From Cryobacterium breve (lineage in GTDB: Bacteria > Actinomycetota > Actinomycetes > Actinomycetales > Microbacteriaceae), in the NCBI RefSeq assembly GCF_027594785.1, contig NZ_CP075584.1, forward strand, positions 2,666,001-2,730,000: a stretch of 64,000 bases of DNA. The letters run 5' to 3'. The notes under the pieces are model-generated. The model did no database searches and was not told the origin of the DNA. It saw only the letters and a list, made by a program, of their open reading frames with translations. Below are positions 35,770-46,430 of the stretch, in pieces (the first letter of the stretch is position 1; each line of letters starts with the position of its first letter). The position numbers were made by a program, and so were the translations under genes.

Positions 35770-36417
35770 ATGGCAATTGATTCAGGTCAGGCAGCTGGTA
35801 GCGGACGCCCGTGTACCCGCGGACGTAGACGGGCGATCGTTGCGGTCCTCTTCGCCTTGGTCACAGTCGGTGCTGTGCTGATGTCGGTCGGGCACTTTTC
35901 GGGGCGCGGGTTCATTTTGTCCATGATTGGTGCTGCAGCGCTGTCCTGCATCATCTGGCTTCACCAGTGGCGCGTCATGGCTGAGATGCGCACAGCGATG
36001 CTCCAAGTCGACCCAGGGTCGACGGTAATTCTTGGTCAGCTGGCGCGCACCTCACCTTCCCCGGCGATGATTGCCGGCTTCCACGCAAGCTCCTCGATCA
36101 CCAAAAGCACGTGGCAAATGGGAATCTCGATCCGGGCGAACTCTGTGGAGATGTGGGCGTGGGATAGTCGAACGCCCCGTCGCGCCGTGCGGATTTCGCG
36201 TGCCTTGATCAGGTCGGTCACTATCGACTGGGACTATGTGATGAACCGGCCCCGTGATTGTGTGCGCATTGAGTGGACGGATCACGGAACAACGCAATGG
36301 ATCAAGTTCGCACCCATCGACCTGGACCGAACACTCCTCGGGTTCATGAAGGACGCAGCGCTCGAACAGGTTGCGGCCGAGCTGCGCAGTGCGGCCACGG
36401 GATCGCTGACCGAATGA
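35770..36417 (+). CDS. Two-helix membrane protein of the element family, copy 2
   Basis: 215 residues, near-identical in layout to the gene at 27072 (for example, both have GQLARTSPSPAMIAGFHASS). It has two helices (28-48 and 51-70) and a cytoplasmic domain. It is the last gene before the right att site. DNA similarity to copy 1 runs from about 35602 through the gene and resumes in the att region, while the ~100 bases between differ. Function unknown. Confidence 0.65.
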   Translation: MAIDSGQAAGSGRPCTRGRRRAIVAVLFALVTVGAVLMSVGHFSGRGFILSMIGAAALSCIIWLHQWRVMAEMRTAMLQVDPGSTVILGQLARTSPSPAMIAGFHASSSITKSTWQMGISIRANSVEMWAWDSRTPRRAVRISRALIRSVTIDWDYVMNRPRDCVRIEWTDHGTTQWIKFAPIDLDRTLLGFMKDAALEQVAAELRSAATGSLTE

Positions 36418-36514
36418 CCGTATGGCTTCGGCAGACAGTCGGGTCTGCGACGCCGCTCGACCCCTGACTGGAAGGCGTTGCAACCGCCTTCGATGACCAC
36501 GTGACTATCTCAAG

Positions 36515-36536
36515 TGTGGGCAAAATGTGGGCAAAA
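36515..36536 (+). repeat. Tandem 11-base arm-type repeats, right end
   Basis: Two tandem copies of TGTGGGCAAAA, identical to those at 28017-28038. They lie about 50 bases from the right att core. Confidence 0.65.
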
Positions 36537-36574
36537 GCCGAATTCGAGGCCGGAGCAAAGACATCCGTTAACGA

Positions 36575-36596
36575 GAAAAACCCCGGATAACCGGGG
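36575..36596 (-). terminator. tRNA-Phe intrinsic terminator
   Basis: CCCCGG-ATAA-CCGGGG with AAAAAA on its left reads on the minus strand as a GC stem followed by TTTTTC, just downstream of tRNA-Phe. The same stem is duplicated at 27843-27858 within the left att copy. Confidence 0.75.
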
Positions 36597-36652
36597 ATTT
36601 CAGCGGGTGGCCCCGACGGGCGTCGATCCCGTGACCTCTCGATTTTCAGTCG
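36589..36652 (-). repeat. Right att copy (within intact tRNA-Phe)
   Basis: 64 bases identical to 27851-27914. They cover the right half of the terminator and tRNA-Phe from its 3' end to just past the anticodon loop. Because the tRNA stays whole on this side, integration restores the gene, as is usual for tRNA-targeting integrases. Confidence 0.85.
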
Positions 36653-36680
36653 AACGCTCTACCAACTGAGCTACAGGGCC
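36608..36680 (-). tRNA. tRNA-Phe (anticodon GAA)
   Basis: 73 bases without encoded CCA. The acceptor stem GGCCCTG/CGGGGCC (one G-U) is followed by the D-arm GCTCAGTTGGTAGAGC, the anticodon loop CTGAAAA and a T-stem ACGGG/CCCGT. The T-loop reads ATCGACG rather than the usual TTCGA start. Target site of the integrative element. Confidence 0.9.
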
Positions 36681-36748
36681 AGAAAGTAACTCGAGAAGTC
36701 GCTTTCCAAGGGAAAAACCCTCTCTCGCGAAAGGGCGTTTTACCTTTG

Positions 36749-36822
36749 CGACCCTGACCGGACTTGAACCGGCGACCTCCGCCGTGACAGGGCGGCGCGC
36801 TAACCAACTGCGCTACAGGGCC
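36749..36822 (-). tRNA. tRNA-Asp (anticodon GTC)
   Basis: 74 bases, acceptor GGCCCTG/CAGGGTC, anticodon loop CTGTCAC, T-arm CCGGTTCAAGTCCGG, discriminator G as expected for tRNA-Asp. It lies between tRNA-Phe and tRNA-Glu on the same strand. Confidence 0.92.
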
Positions 36823-36919
36823 TCACAATGAGAACCAAACGTACGTTTTCATTTATTCGGTGTTACTTGTACTGATTTACTACCTGCTTATTGTTGCACA
36901 TTCAGTTAGGCAGGTTGCG

Positions 36920-36992
36920 TAGCCCCAACGGGATTCGAACCCGTGTTAACGCCGTGAAAGGGCGCCGTCCTAGGCCTCTAAACGATGGGGCC
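36920..36992 (-). tRNA. tRNA-Glu (anticodon TTC)
   Basis: 73 bases, acceptor GGCCCCA/TGGGGCT, anticodon loop CTTTCAC, T-arm ACGGGTTCGAATCCCGT, discriminator A. It is the first gene of the Glu-Asp-Phe tRNA cluster in the direction of transcription. Confidence 0.92.
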
Positions 36993-37243
36993 GAGACGCC
37001 ATAAACTTCATGGCTACCGACGAGTAAGCATACGGTCTCTTGGGCGAAAACCCCAAATCGACACCTGGGCGGATGTCCGTGGCGTGTCGCCGACGCCCCG
37101 GCGCGCCCACGAATGGCGGCCGATCCGCCCGGTTGGGGGTTAGATTCGGGTCCGATAGCGGGCGATACTGGCGCGAACTTGTTACTGTGAAAAGAGTGGC
37201 ATCGTGACCAGTGTGTTCACGCGGTGCCCAATCAGGGAGTTCT

Positions 37244-38653
37244 ATGCGCAAGGCAGTGACGAGTGACCGCGTGGCCAGAGAACGGCCGGGTCCGCTCCGG
37301 CCGCTCAACGGACGCCGCGTTCACGGTCATCGGGGCCTGATCAGAGGCACCGCCGCCACCGCCCTCGCGACGGCCATCGCCCTCATCGTCACTCTCGTCA
37401 TTCCCGCCGTCGGCGCCCAGGCGGTCGACTATCCGAGCTGGCAGGACGTGCAGAACGCCAAGTCGAACACCGCCGCCGCATCCGCCAAGGTCACCGAAAT
37501 CCAGAATCTGATCTCGAACCTTCAGACCCAGGTCGCCCAGACCCAGGCCGAGTCCGAGAAGCGCGGCGCCGAGCTTCAGGTCGCGCAGGAGAAGTACGAC
37601 GACGCGACCCGGCGTGCCTCCGACCTGCAGACCCAGGCCGACGCGAGCAAGGCGACAGCGGATGCCGCGACGAAGCAGGCCGGCCAGCTCGCCGCCCAGC
37701 TCTACCGCACCGGGGGCACGGACCTCACCGTCAACCTCCTCCTCGACGGCGAGGCGAGCGGCACCGGCGCCGACGCCCTGCTCTCCAAGCTCGGCAGCAT
37801 GAGCAAGATGGTCGAACGCAGCACGGGCGTCTACGAAGAGGCCCAGGCCGCCACGAACTCCGCGCAGGCGCTCGGCGACCAGGCCAAGATCGCCCGGACC
37901 GAACGCGAGGCACTCAGCGTCGCCGCGCAGGCCGCGCTCGTCGTCGCCCAGGCCGCCGCGGAAGCGGCCGCGAACGCCCTTGCCGAATCCCAGTCGAAGA
38001 GCGTCGAACTCGCCGCCCAGCTCGCCTTCATGCAGGACGCGCAGGCCTCCACGACGGCAGGCTACGAAGCCGGCGTCGCCGAGCGTGCCCGCCTCGCCGC
38101 AATCGAGGCGGCCCGGGTGGCCGCAGCGGCGGCCGCAGCGGCAGCCGCCAACCGAGCCAGTGCCAGCAGCGGTGGTGGCGGTGGCGGCGGCAGTGCCGGT
38201 GCCGGCCTCGGCGGCGGGTACATCAGCTCCCAGGGTTGGGCCGTTCCGGCCAGCGGGCGCATCACCGACGGCTACGGCGCGCGGGCAACGCTCTGCAGCA
38301 GCGGCGGAGCCTGCAGCGGCAGCTTCCACTACGGCACCGACCTCGGCGCCAGCTGCGGCTCCCCGATCTACGCGGCCCACGACGGCACCGTCGAATACGC
38401 CGGCCCGCTCGGCACCTACGGCAACTTCGTGCTGATCAGCAACGGCGGCGGCGTCGAAACCGGGTACGCCCACATCCGGTCCGGTGGCACCTTCGTCTCG
38501 GTCGGCCAGAGTGTCTCCGTCGGTCAGAACATCGCGAGCGTCGGAATGACCGGCGCGGCGACAGGCTGCCACCTGCACTTCGAGGTGCGCACGGGCGGCA
38601 ACAAGATCAATGCCGTGCCGTTCATGGCAGCCAGAGGAGCACCTCTTGGCTAA
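37244..38653 (+). CDS. Secreted M23-family peptidoglycan endopeptidase with coiled coil
   Basis: ATG 37244 follows CAGGGAG. 469 residues: a long N-region and signal helix (to about 65, VGAQA), the motif YPSWQDVQNAKSN, a coiled coil (~70-300), a Gly/Ser linker, then an M23 domain. The zinc ligands are visible in FHYGTDLG (HxxxD), GYAHI and HLHFEV. It should cut peptide cross-links outside the cell, like RipA/DipM-type division hydrolases. The next gene overlaps its end. The 36993-37243 stretch before it shows no gene and presumably holds the promoter. Confidence 0.87.
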   Translation: MRKAVTSDRVARERPGPLRPLNGRRVHGHRGLIRGTAATALATAIALIVTLVIPAVGAQAVDYPSWQDVQNAKSNTAAASAKVTEIQNLISNLQTQVAQTQAESEKRGAELQVAQEKYDDATRRASDLQTQADASKATADAATKQAGQLAAQLYRTGGTDLTVNLLLDGEASGTGADALLSKLGSMSKMVERSTGVYEEAQAATNSAQALGDQAKIARTEREALSVAAQAALVVAQAAAEAAANALAESQSKSVELAAQLAFMQDAQASTTAGYEAGVAERARLAAIEAARVAAAAAAAAAANRASASSGGGGGGGSAGAGLGGGYISSQGWAVPASGRITDGYGARATLCSSGGACSGSFHYGTDLGASCGSPIYAAHDGTVEYAGPLGTYGNFVLISNGGGVETGYAHIRSGGTFVSVGQSVSVGQNIASVGMTGAATGCHLHFEVRTGGNKINAVPFMAARGAPLG

Positions 38654-40046
38654 CGACGGCACGTCTTTCACGAGACGGAAGCCCGTGCGCCTCTTCGCCG
38701 CGGCCGTCGCAATCGGAGCGGTGTCGGCATCCGTCGGCATCATCGCGCCCGCCGCCTACGGAGACCAGGGCTACCCCAGCTGGGACGACGTGCAGAAGGC
38801 GAAGGCGAACGAGGCGACCAAACAGGCCGAGATCGAGAAGATCACGACGCTGCTGACCGGCCTGCAAACGGCGGCGGATGCTGCGTCCAAGGCCTCCCAG
38901 ATCGCCGCGGAGGCGTACCGGGTCGCCCAGGACGAGCTCGACGCAGCCACACTGCGTGAAACAAGCCTCACCGAACAGGCAGCGACCGCTTCGAAGAAGG
39001 CGGACACTTCCAAGATGCGGGCCGGCCTGATCGCCGCGCACCTGGCCAAGACCGGCGCGCAGGACCTCTCGCTCAACCTGTTTCTCAACGGCAGCAGCGC
39101 CGACGACCTCCTCGAGCAGGCTCGGAACCGCGAGCAAGCTCAGTGAGCAGTCCGAGACCATCTACCGGGAGGCCGTCCAGGACAAGAACTCGGCAGAGTC
39201 CCTCGGCGGGCAGGCCGCGGCGGCGACCGCGGAGCGCACCCGGCTCACGGGCGAGTCGATGACGAAGTTCGACGCTGCGAGCTCCGCCGCCCAGTCCGCG
39301 GAGGCCGCTCTCGAGGCCGAGCAGCAGAAGTCGAACGATCTCTACGGGCAGCTCGCCCTCCTCAAGGACACCACGGCAGACACCGAGCGGTCCTACCAGG
39401 CCGGTGTGGATGCCGCGGCTGCGGCGGCCGCCCTCGCTGCGGCTCAGTCCGCTGCAGCGGCGAAGGCTGCCGCAGACCAGGCGGCGTCGGCCGCGCGGGC
39501 CGCGGCGGCAGCTGCGGCGGCGGCGGCTCAGGCTCAGCCTCCGGCCGCGAGCGGCGGCGGTAATTCGGGCTCGGGCAGCTCGGGATCCGGTAACTCTGGA
39601 TCAGGCAGGCTCCGGTTCCGGCTCGCCCTCGGGCGGCGGCGCGGCGACCGCGCCGAGCTCCGAACGCGAGCGCGGTGCAGACCGCAATCGCCTTCGCCAG
39701 ACAGCAACTCGGCGACCGCTATCTTCTCGGCGGCTCGGGCCCCGACGCGTGGGACTGTTCCGGGCTGACCAAGGCCGCGTATGCCGCGGCCGGTGTCTAC
39801 ATCGGCACCCATTCCGCCACGAACCAGTACAACACCATGGCCAGCCAGGGCCGGCTCGTCTCCTTCAGCAACGTGCAGGTCGGCGACCTCGTCTTCTGGG
39901 GTGGCGGCGGCGACTATTACCACGTGGCCATCTACGTCGGCGGCGGACAGGTCCTCGAGGCCCCCGACGTCGGAAAGCCCGTGCGTATCCACGCGATCTG
40001 GTCGCCCGGCGACGTCGCCTCCTACGTGGGCCGTCCCACCGGCTGA
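38646..40046 (+). CDS. Secreted NlpC/P60 endopeptidase with coiled coil (three frameshifts in sequence)
   Basis: TTG 38646, after AGAGGAG and overlapping the previous stop, gives a signal peptide and then YPSWDDVQKAKAN, matching the other two family members. A coiled coil and a Gly/Ser linker lead to the catalytic domain with WDCSGLTKAAYAAAGV (Cys), HVAIYVGGGQ (His) and VGDLVFWG. Breaks at 39118-39123 (AGGCTC; restores EQLGTASKLSEQSETIY), 39607-39612 (AGGCTC) and 39655-39661 (GAGCTCC, probably one C too many; restores APSSNASAVQTAIAFARQQL) each lie at the SAGCTC motif. It cuts D-Glu-DAP bonds in peptidoglycan. A terminator follows at 40195. Confidence 0.85.
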
Positions 40047-40194
40047 CCCGCCCCGCAGGCGGAACGGCGCAACTCCCGCGCTCGGCCCAGGTTGAGCGCC
40101 GCGCACCATTTCCGCCGCTTCGCTGCCGGCATGCCTGGTGCGGATCGGCGCACGTGGCGCGCGAGAGCGGATGCCGGCGGCCGCGGCACGCAGA

Positions 40195-40223
40195 AAGGCC
40201 CCCGGAGCGATCCGGGAGGCCTT
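40195..40223. terminator. Bidirectional terminator between NlpC and ppa genes
   Basis: AAGGCCCCCGGA and TCCGGGAGGCCTT form a stem with one bulged A and a GCGA loop. It lies between convergent genes, with short A and T ends suitable for both directions. Confidence 0.7.
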
Positions 40224-40246
40224 CGTGGTGCGCGAAGCGCCGAGGG

Positions 40247-40738
40247 TCAGTGACCTTCGGCGGCGAGCTTCTTGATGCCGTCTTCGACGATCTGGTTGGC
40301 TTCGGCGGCGTCGCCCCAGCCCTCCGTCTTGACCCACTTGTTCGGCTCGAGGTCCTTGTAGTGCTCGAAGAAGTGCTCGATTTCCTTGCGGGTGTACTCC
40401 GGGATGTCGAGGACGTCCTGAATGTGGTCCCAGCGAGGGTCGCCCGCGGGAACGGCGATGACCTTGGCGTCCGAGCCACCGTCATCCGTCATGTTGAAGA
40501 CACCGACCGGACGCACAGAGACGCCCACGCCGGGGAACAGCGGGAAGTCGAGCAGCACGAGAACGTCGACAGGATCGCCGTCGAGGCCGAGGGTGTTCTC
40601 GAAGAACCCGTAGTCCGTCGGGTAGACGAAGCTCGTGTACAGCACGCGGTCGAGGTAGACCCGCCCGGTCTCGTGGTCGACCTCGTACTTGTTGCGGCTT
40701 CCCCGGGGAATTTCGATTACTGCGTCATATGCGGCCAT
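40247..40738 (-). CDS. ppa: Inorganic pyrophosphatase
   Basis: ATG 40738 ([20 protein letters not shown]) opens 163 residues. The family I signature [18 protein letters not shown] with its Mg-binding aspartates is complete, as is the DYGFFENTL segment. It hydrolyses pyrophosphate to drive biosynthesis. The gene is divergent from tilS with 45 bases between them. Confidence 0.95.
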   Translation of the reverse strand: MAAYDAVIEIPRGSRNKYEVDHETGRVYLDRVLYTSFVYPTDYGFFENTLGLDGDPVDVLVLLDFPLFPGVGVSVRPVGVFNMTDDGGSDAKVIAVPAGDPRWDHIQDVLDIPEYTRKEIEHFFEHYKDLEPNKWVKTEGWGDAAEANQIVEDGIKKLAAEGH

Positions 40739-40783
40739 GGCCTGGTCTCTCCCTTGTTCACGGTCTCCGGATAACGTTACTGG

Positions 40784-42001
40784 ATGGAGTCCACGCGCCG
40801 CCCGAGACTGACACCGGAGATCGCCGACATCCGCAGGGCGATCCGTACCGCGCTGGCGGATGCCGGCCTCGGCTCCGCCGTGACGCCTTCCGGCCCCGCC
40901 GCCCCGCTGTCTGATCCGGTCCTGCCGGACTCCGCCCTGCCGGACGCCGCCCTGCCGGACTCCGGCGCCTCGCACCGCCGCCCGCTCGTCCTCGTCGGCC
41001 TCAGCGGCGGCCCGGACTCACTGGCGCTCGCGGCCGGGACCGCGTTCGAGGCGCCCCGGGCGGGTCTCCGCGCCGGGGCCGTGATCGTCGACCACGCGCT
41101 CCAGCCCGGTTCCGCGGACGTCGCCGCCGAAGCCGCCCTGCAGGCCACGGCCCTCGGCCTCGACCCCGTGCTCGTCGTACGCATCACCGTCGACCACGGC
41201 GAGAACCGCCGGGGGAGTGCCGCAGACACCGACCCCGATACCGACCCCGCCGAGCGCTACAGCGGCCCGGAGGCCGCCGCCCGCACCGGCCGCTACGCCG
41301 CCTTCGTCCGCGCACTCGCCGACACCGGTGCGACGCACATCCTGCTCGGGCACACGCTCGACGACCAGGCCGAGACCGTGCTGCTCGGCCTCGCCCGCGG
41401 CTCCGGCCCGGTCAGCCTGCACGGCATGCTGCGGGTCAGCGGCGCCTACCTCCGCCCCCTGCTCGGCATCCGCCGCACCCAGACCGTCGCCGCCTGCACG
41501 GATTCCGGCCTCACCCCCTGGACGGACCCGCACAACGCCGAACACCGGTTCGCGCGCGTGAGGGTGCGCGAGACCGTCCTGCCGGTCCTCGAGCGCGAGC
41601 TCGGGCCCGGCGTCGCCGAGGCGCTCGCCCGCACTGCGGACCTGCTGAGGGAAGACGAAGAAGCCCTCCGGGAACGCACGCTGGAGCTCGCCGAGGCCTG
41701 CTTCGAGGCCGCCACCGACGGCATCCGCGTGCCCGTCGCCGCGCTCGCCGCGCAGCCCGCAGCGCTGCGGAACCGGTTGATCCGCCTCGCAGCGGCCCGC
41801 GCGGCGGTCCCCAGGGCCCCGGGAACAGGCGCCTTCGTCGTGCTCGCACTACCCCGTGGGGCGACCCTGGCCGTCGGCCGGCTCGTGACCGATTGGCACG
41901 GCCAGGCTCCGCTCGACCTGCCAGGCGTTAGAGTTGTACGGCACGACGGCTGGCTTGTCTTCACCGCCGCCGCCGCGCTCATGACTCGCACGGCCAACTG
42001 A
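40784..42001 (+). CDS. tilS: tRNA(Ile)-lysidine synthase
   Basis: 405 residues. The PP-loop is [16 protein letters not shown]. The N-type ATPase domain carries [33 protein letters not shown] and [11 protein letters not shown]. The shorter C-terminal part is typical of actinobacterial TilS. It converts C34 of the CAU-anticodon tRNA-Ile to lysidine. The N-terminal insert contains a small repeat ([18 protein letters not shown]) that is not part of the family. hpt follows after 32 bases. Confidence 0.92.
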   Translation: MESTRRPRLTPEIADIRRAIRTALADAGLGSAVTPSGPAAPLSDPVLPDSALPDAALPDSGASHRRPLVLVGLSGGPDSLALAAGTAFEAPRAGLRAGAVIVDHALQPGSADVAAEAALQATALGLDPVLVVRITVDHGENRRGSAADTDPDTDPAERYSGPEAAARTGRYAAFVRALADTGATHILLGHTLDDQAETVLLGLARGSGPVSLHGMLRVSGAYLRPLLGIRRTQTVAACTDSGLTPWTDPHNAEHRFARVRVRETVLPVLERELGPGVAEALARTADLLREDEEALRERTLELAEACFEAATDGIRVPVAALAAQPAALRNRLIRLAAARAAVPRAPGTGAFVVLALPRGATLAVGRLVTDWHGQAPLDLPGVRVVRHDGWLVFTAAAALMTRTAN

Positions 42002-42033
42002 ATACGCACAAAGCAAAGGACCCTCCCTCCCCC

Positions 42034-42585
42034 ATGGAACCCCGCGACATTGATGGCGACCTCACCGAAATCCTGATCGAAGAAGAGCAGATCCACGGCC
42101 GCCTCGCCGAACTCTGCCGCCGGATTGAAGCCGACTACGCGGGCAAGGATCTCCTGCTCGTCGGCGTCCTCAAGGGCGCTGTCATGGTGATGGCCGACCT
42201 GGCCCGCGAACTCAAGCACCCGATCGCGATGGACTGGATGGCGGTGAGCTCCTACGGCTCCGGAACCCAGTCCAGCGGCGTCGTCCGGATCCTCAAGGAC
42301 CTCGACACCGACCTCCACGGTCGCAACGTGCTCATCGTCGAGGACATCATCGACTCGGGTCTGACCCTCTCCTGGCTGATCGCGAACCTCAAGTCACGCC
42401 AGCCGGAATCCGTCGAGATCTGTGCCCTGCTCCGCAAGCCGGACGCCGCCCGGGTCGACATCGACGTCAAGTACCTCGGCTTCGACATTCCGAACCAGTT
42501 CGTCGTCGGCTACGGACTGGACTACGCCGAGAAGTACCGCAACCTGCGTTCCGTCGCGGTGCTCGCCCCGCACATCTATTCCTGA
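42034..42585 (+). CDS. hpt: Hypoxanthine phosphoribosyltransferase
   Basis: 183 residues with the PRPP-binding motif [16 protein letters not shown], the flexible loop region [14 protein letters not shown] and [12 protein letters not shown]. It salvages hypoxanthine and guanine. The tilS-hpt-ftsH order is conserved in actinobacteria and supports the call. Confidence 0.95.
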   Translation: MEPRDIDGDLTEILIEEEQIHGRLAELCRRIEADYAGKDLLLVGVLKGAVMVMADLARELKHPIAMDWMAVSSYGSGTQSSGVVRILKDLDTDLHGRNVLIVEDIIDSGLTLSWLIANLKSRQPESVEICALLRKPDAARVDIDVKYLGFDIPNQFVVGYGLDYAEKYRNLRSVAVLAPHIYS

Positions 42586-42673
42586 GCAGCGGATGCCTTC
42601 CTCGACCCTCGCATCGCGCTCAGGGCGAACACACGGTCACCGCCCAGTGCGCGCACGGTAGCCTGACAACACC

Positions 42674-44687
<2,014 letters not shown>

Positions 44688-44694
44688 GCCCCGG

Positions 44695-45265
44695 GTGGCA
44701 GTCGACAGGGCCCGAATCCAGGGTCTCGTCTCGGAGGCTCCTCGCGGCGATCGGCGACGATCCGAACCGGCCCGGCCTCGCCGACACGCCGCGTCGCGTC
44801 GCCGAGTCCTACGGGGAGTTCTTCGCCGGCCTCGGCACGGACCCGCTCGACCTGCTGCAAGACACCATCCCGGTCGGCCCGACGACGGGCGAGCTCGTGC
44901 TCGTGCGCGACCTCGCGTTCCGCTCGGTCTGCGAGCACCACCTACTCCCGTTCCTCGGCCGCGCCCACATCGCCTACCTCCCCGGCGAGAAGGTCGTCGG
45001 CCTCGGCCGGCTGCCCGCCCTCGTCGACTGCCTCGCCGCCCGCCCCCAGGTGCAGGAACGCCTGACCGAGGAGATCGCGGAGGCGCTTCAGACCGGTCTG
45101 GAGCCCCGAGGCATCCTCGTCGTGCTCGACGCCGTGCACGGGTGTGTCACCACGCGCGGCTCGCGCCAGGTCAACAGCTCGACGGTCACGCTCGCCGTGC
45201 GCGGCGAACTCGCCGAACCGGCCCGCCGCGCCGAAGTGATGGCGCTGATCGGCGCCGGCTCATGA
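44695..45265 (+). CDS. folE: GTP cyclohydrolase I (one frameshift in sequence)
   Basis: GTG 44695 (VAVDRARIQGLVSE), then a break at 44735-44740 (AGGCTC). Removing one G gives VSELLAAIGDDPNRPGLADT and a ~189-residue enzyme. Zinc ligands are visible in FRSVCEHHLLPF and HGCVTTRG; GRAHIAYLPGEKVVGLGRL and SRQVNSSTVT complete the active site. It makes dihydroneopterin triphosphate from GTP, the first folate step. Its stop overlaps folP. Confidence 0.92.
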
Positions 45266-46068
45266 CCCGCATCATGGGCGTGCTCAATGTCACGCCCGAT
45301 TCCTTCAGCGACGGCGGCAAGTGGGCGTCGACGGATGCCGCGATCCGGCACGGTCTCCTGCTCCAGTCCGAGGGCGCTGACGTCATCGACGTCGGCGGTG
45401 AATCGACGAGGCCTGGCGCCGGCCGCGTCGCCCCCGCCGTCGAACAGGCCCGGGTGATCCCCGTGATCACCGAGCTCGCCCGGCAGGGCCTGGTGCTGAG
45501 CGTCGACACCCTCAACGCCTCGACCGCCCGGGCGGCCGCAGCAGCGGGAGCGAGCATCATCAACGACGTCTCCGGTGGCCTCGCCGACCCGCTGATGGCC
45601 GGCGTCGCCGCCGAGAGCGGCCTGACCTTCATCGCGATGCACTGGCGCGGCCACGCCCGCACCATGGATGCGCTCGCGGTCTACGGCGACGTCGTCGCCG
45701 ACGTGCGCGCCGAACTCGCCTGGCGCGTCGAGGCGCTCGTCGCCGCCGGGTTACCGCGGGAGCGGATCGTGCTCGACCCCGGCCTCGGCTTCTCCAAGCT
45801 CCCCGCCCACAATTGGACCCTGCTCGCCAACCTGGCCGCCTTCGACATGCTCGGCCTCCCCGTCATGGTCGGCGCCTCCCGCAAACGCTTCCTCGCGACC
45901 GCGCTCCCGGCAGAAGCCTCCATTCCCGCCCGCGACCTACCGAGCGCCGTCGTCAGCGTGCTCGCCGCCCAGGCGGGCGCCTGGGCCGTGCGCGTGCACG
46001 ACGTCGGAGCGACCCGGGCGGCCCTGAAGGTGCTCTCGCTCGTGGAGTCGGCCAGAATAGAGCCATGA
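45262..46068 (+). CDS. folP: Dihydropteroate synthase
   Basis: ATG 45262 overlaps the folE stop. 268 residues with both family signatures, MGVLNVTPDSFSDGG and DVIDVGGESTRPGA, plus SVDTLNASTARAAAAAGASI and GASRKRFLA. It joins pABA to dihydropterin pyrophosphate and is the sulfonamide target. Its stop overlaps folB. Confidence 0.95.
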   Translation: MTRIMGVLNVTPDSFSDGGKWASTDAAIRHGLLLQSEGADVIDVGGESTRPGAGRVAPAVEQARVIPVITELARQGLVLSVDTLNASTARAAAAAGASIINDVSGGLADPLMAGVAAESGLTFIAMHWRGHARTMDALAVYGDVVADVRAELAWRVEALVAAGLPRERIVLDPGLGFSKLPAHNWTLLANLAAFDMLGLPVMVGASRKRFLATALPAEASIPARDLPSAVVSVLAAQAGAWAVRVHDVGATRAALKVLSLVESARIEP

Positions 46069-46430
46069 TCCGCGATTGCATCACTCTCACCGGGCTGCGG
46101 GTCACCGCTCACCACGGCGTCTACGAATTCGAGCGTGAGAACGGCCAGGACTTCGTGATCGACGTCACCGTCTGGCTCGACCTGCACGCCGCGGCGTCGA
46201 GTGACGACGTCAACCGCACCATCCACTACGGCGAGCTCGCGATCGAGGTGACCGAGGCCGCAGCGGTCAATCCGGTGGACCTGATCGAAACCGTCGCCGA
46301 GAGAATCGCGGGCGTCGTGCTCGCCCACCCCGCCGCGGAGACCGTTCAGGTCACCGTGCACAAGCCGCAGGCGCCGATCAGCGTCCCCTTCACCGACGTC
46401 TCCGTGCAGATCACGAGGTCCCGCCCGTGA
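46065..46430 (+). CDS. folB: Dihydroneopterin aldolase
   Basis: 121 residues, with GLRVTAHHGVYEFERENGQD containing the conserved HGV-x-E-x4-GQ motif, DVNRTIHYGELAIEV and the C-terminal VTVHKPQAPI with its catalytic Lys. It overlaps folP and folK by 4 bases each, so the whole fol block is translationally coupled. Confidence 0.94.
   Translation: MIRDCITLTGLRVTAHHGVYEFERENGQDFVIDVTVWLDLHAAASSDDVNRTIHYGELAIEVTEAAAVNPVDLIETVAERIAGVVLAHPAAETVQVTVHKPQAPISVPFTDVSVQITRSRP

Larger units (their letters stand above)
27851..36652. mobile_element. Integrative element at the 3' end of tRNA-Phe
   Basis: An ~8.8-kb stretch bounded by 64-base identical repeats derived from tRNA-Phe. It carries a tyrosine integrase, paired direct repeats TGTGGGCAAAA at both ends (28017-28038 and 36515-36536) in the position of integrase arm sites, visibly lower GC, an XRE regulator next to a truncated toxin-like gene, a NERD gene and several unknown membrane proteins. 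No replication, capsid or conjugation gene is recognisable, so it is probably a mobilisable or satellite-type element. It is related to the remnant at 26689-27719. Confidence 0.85.
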
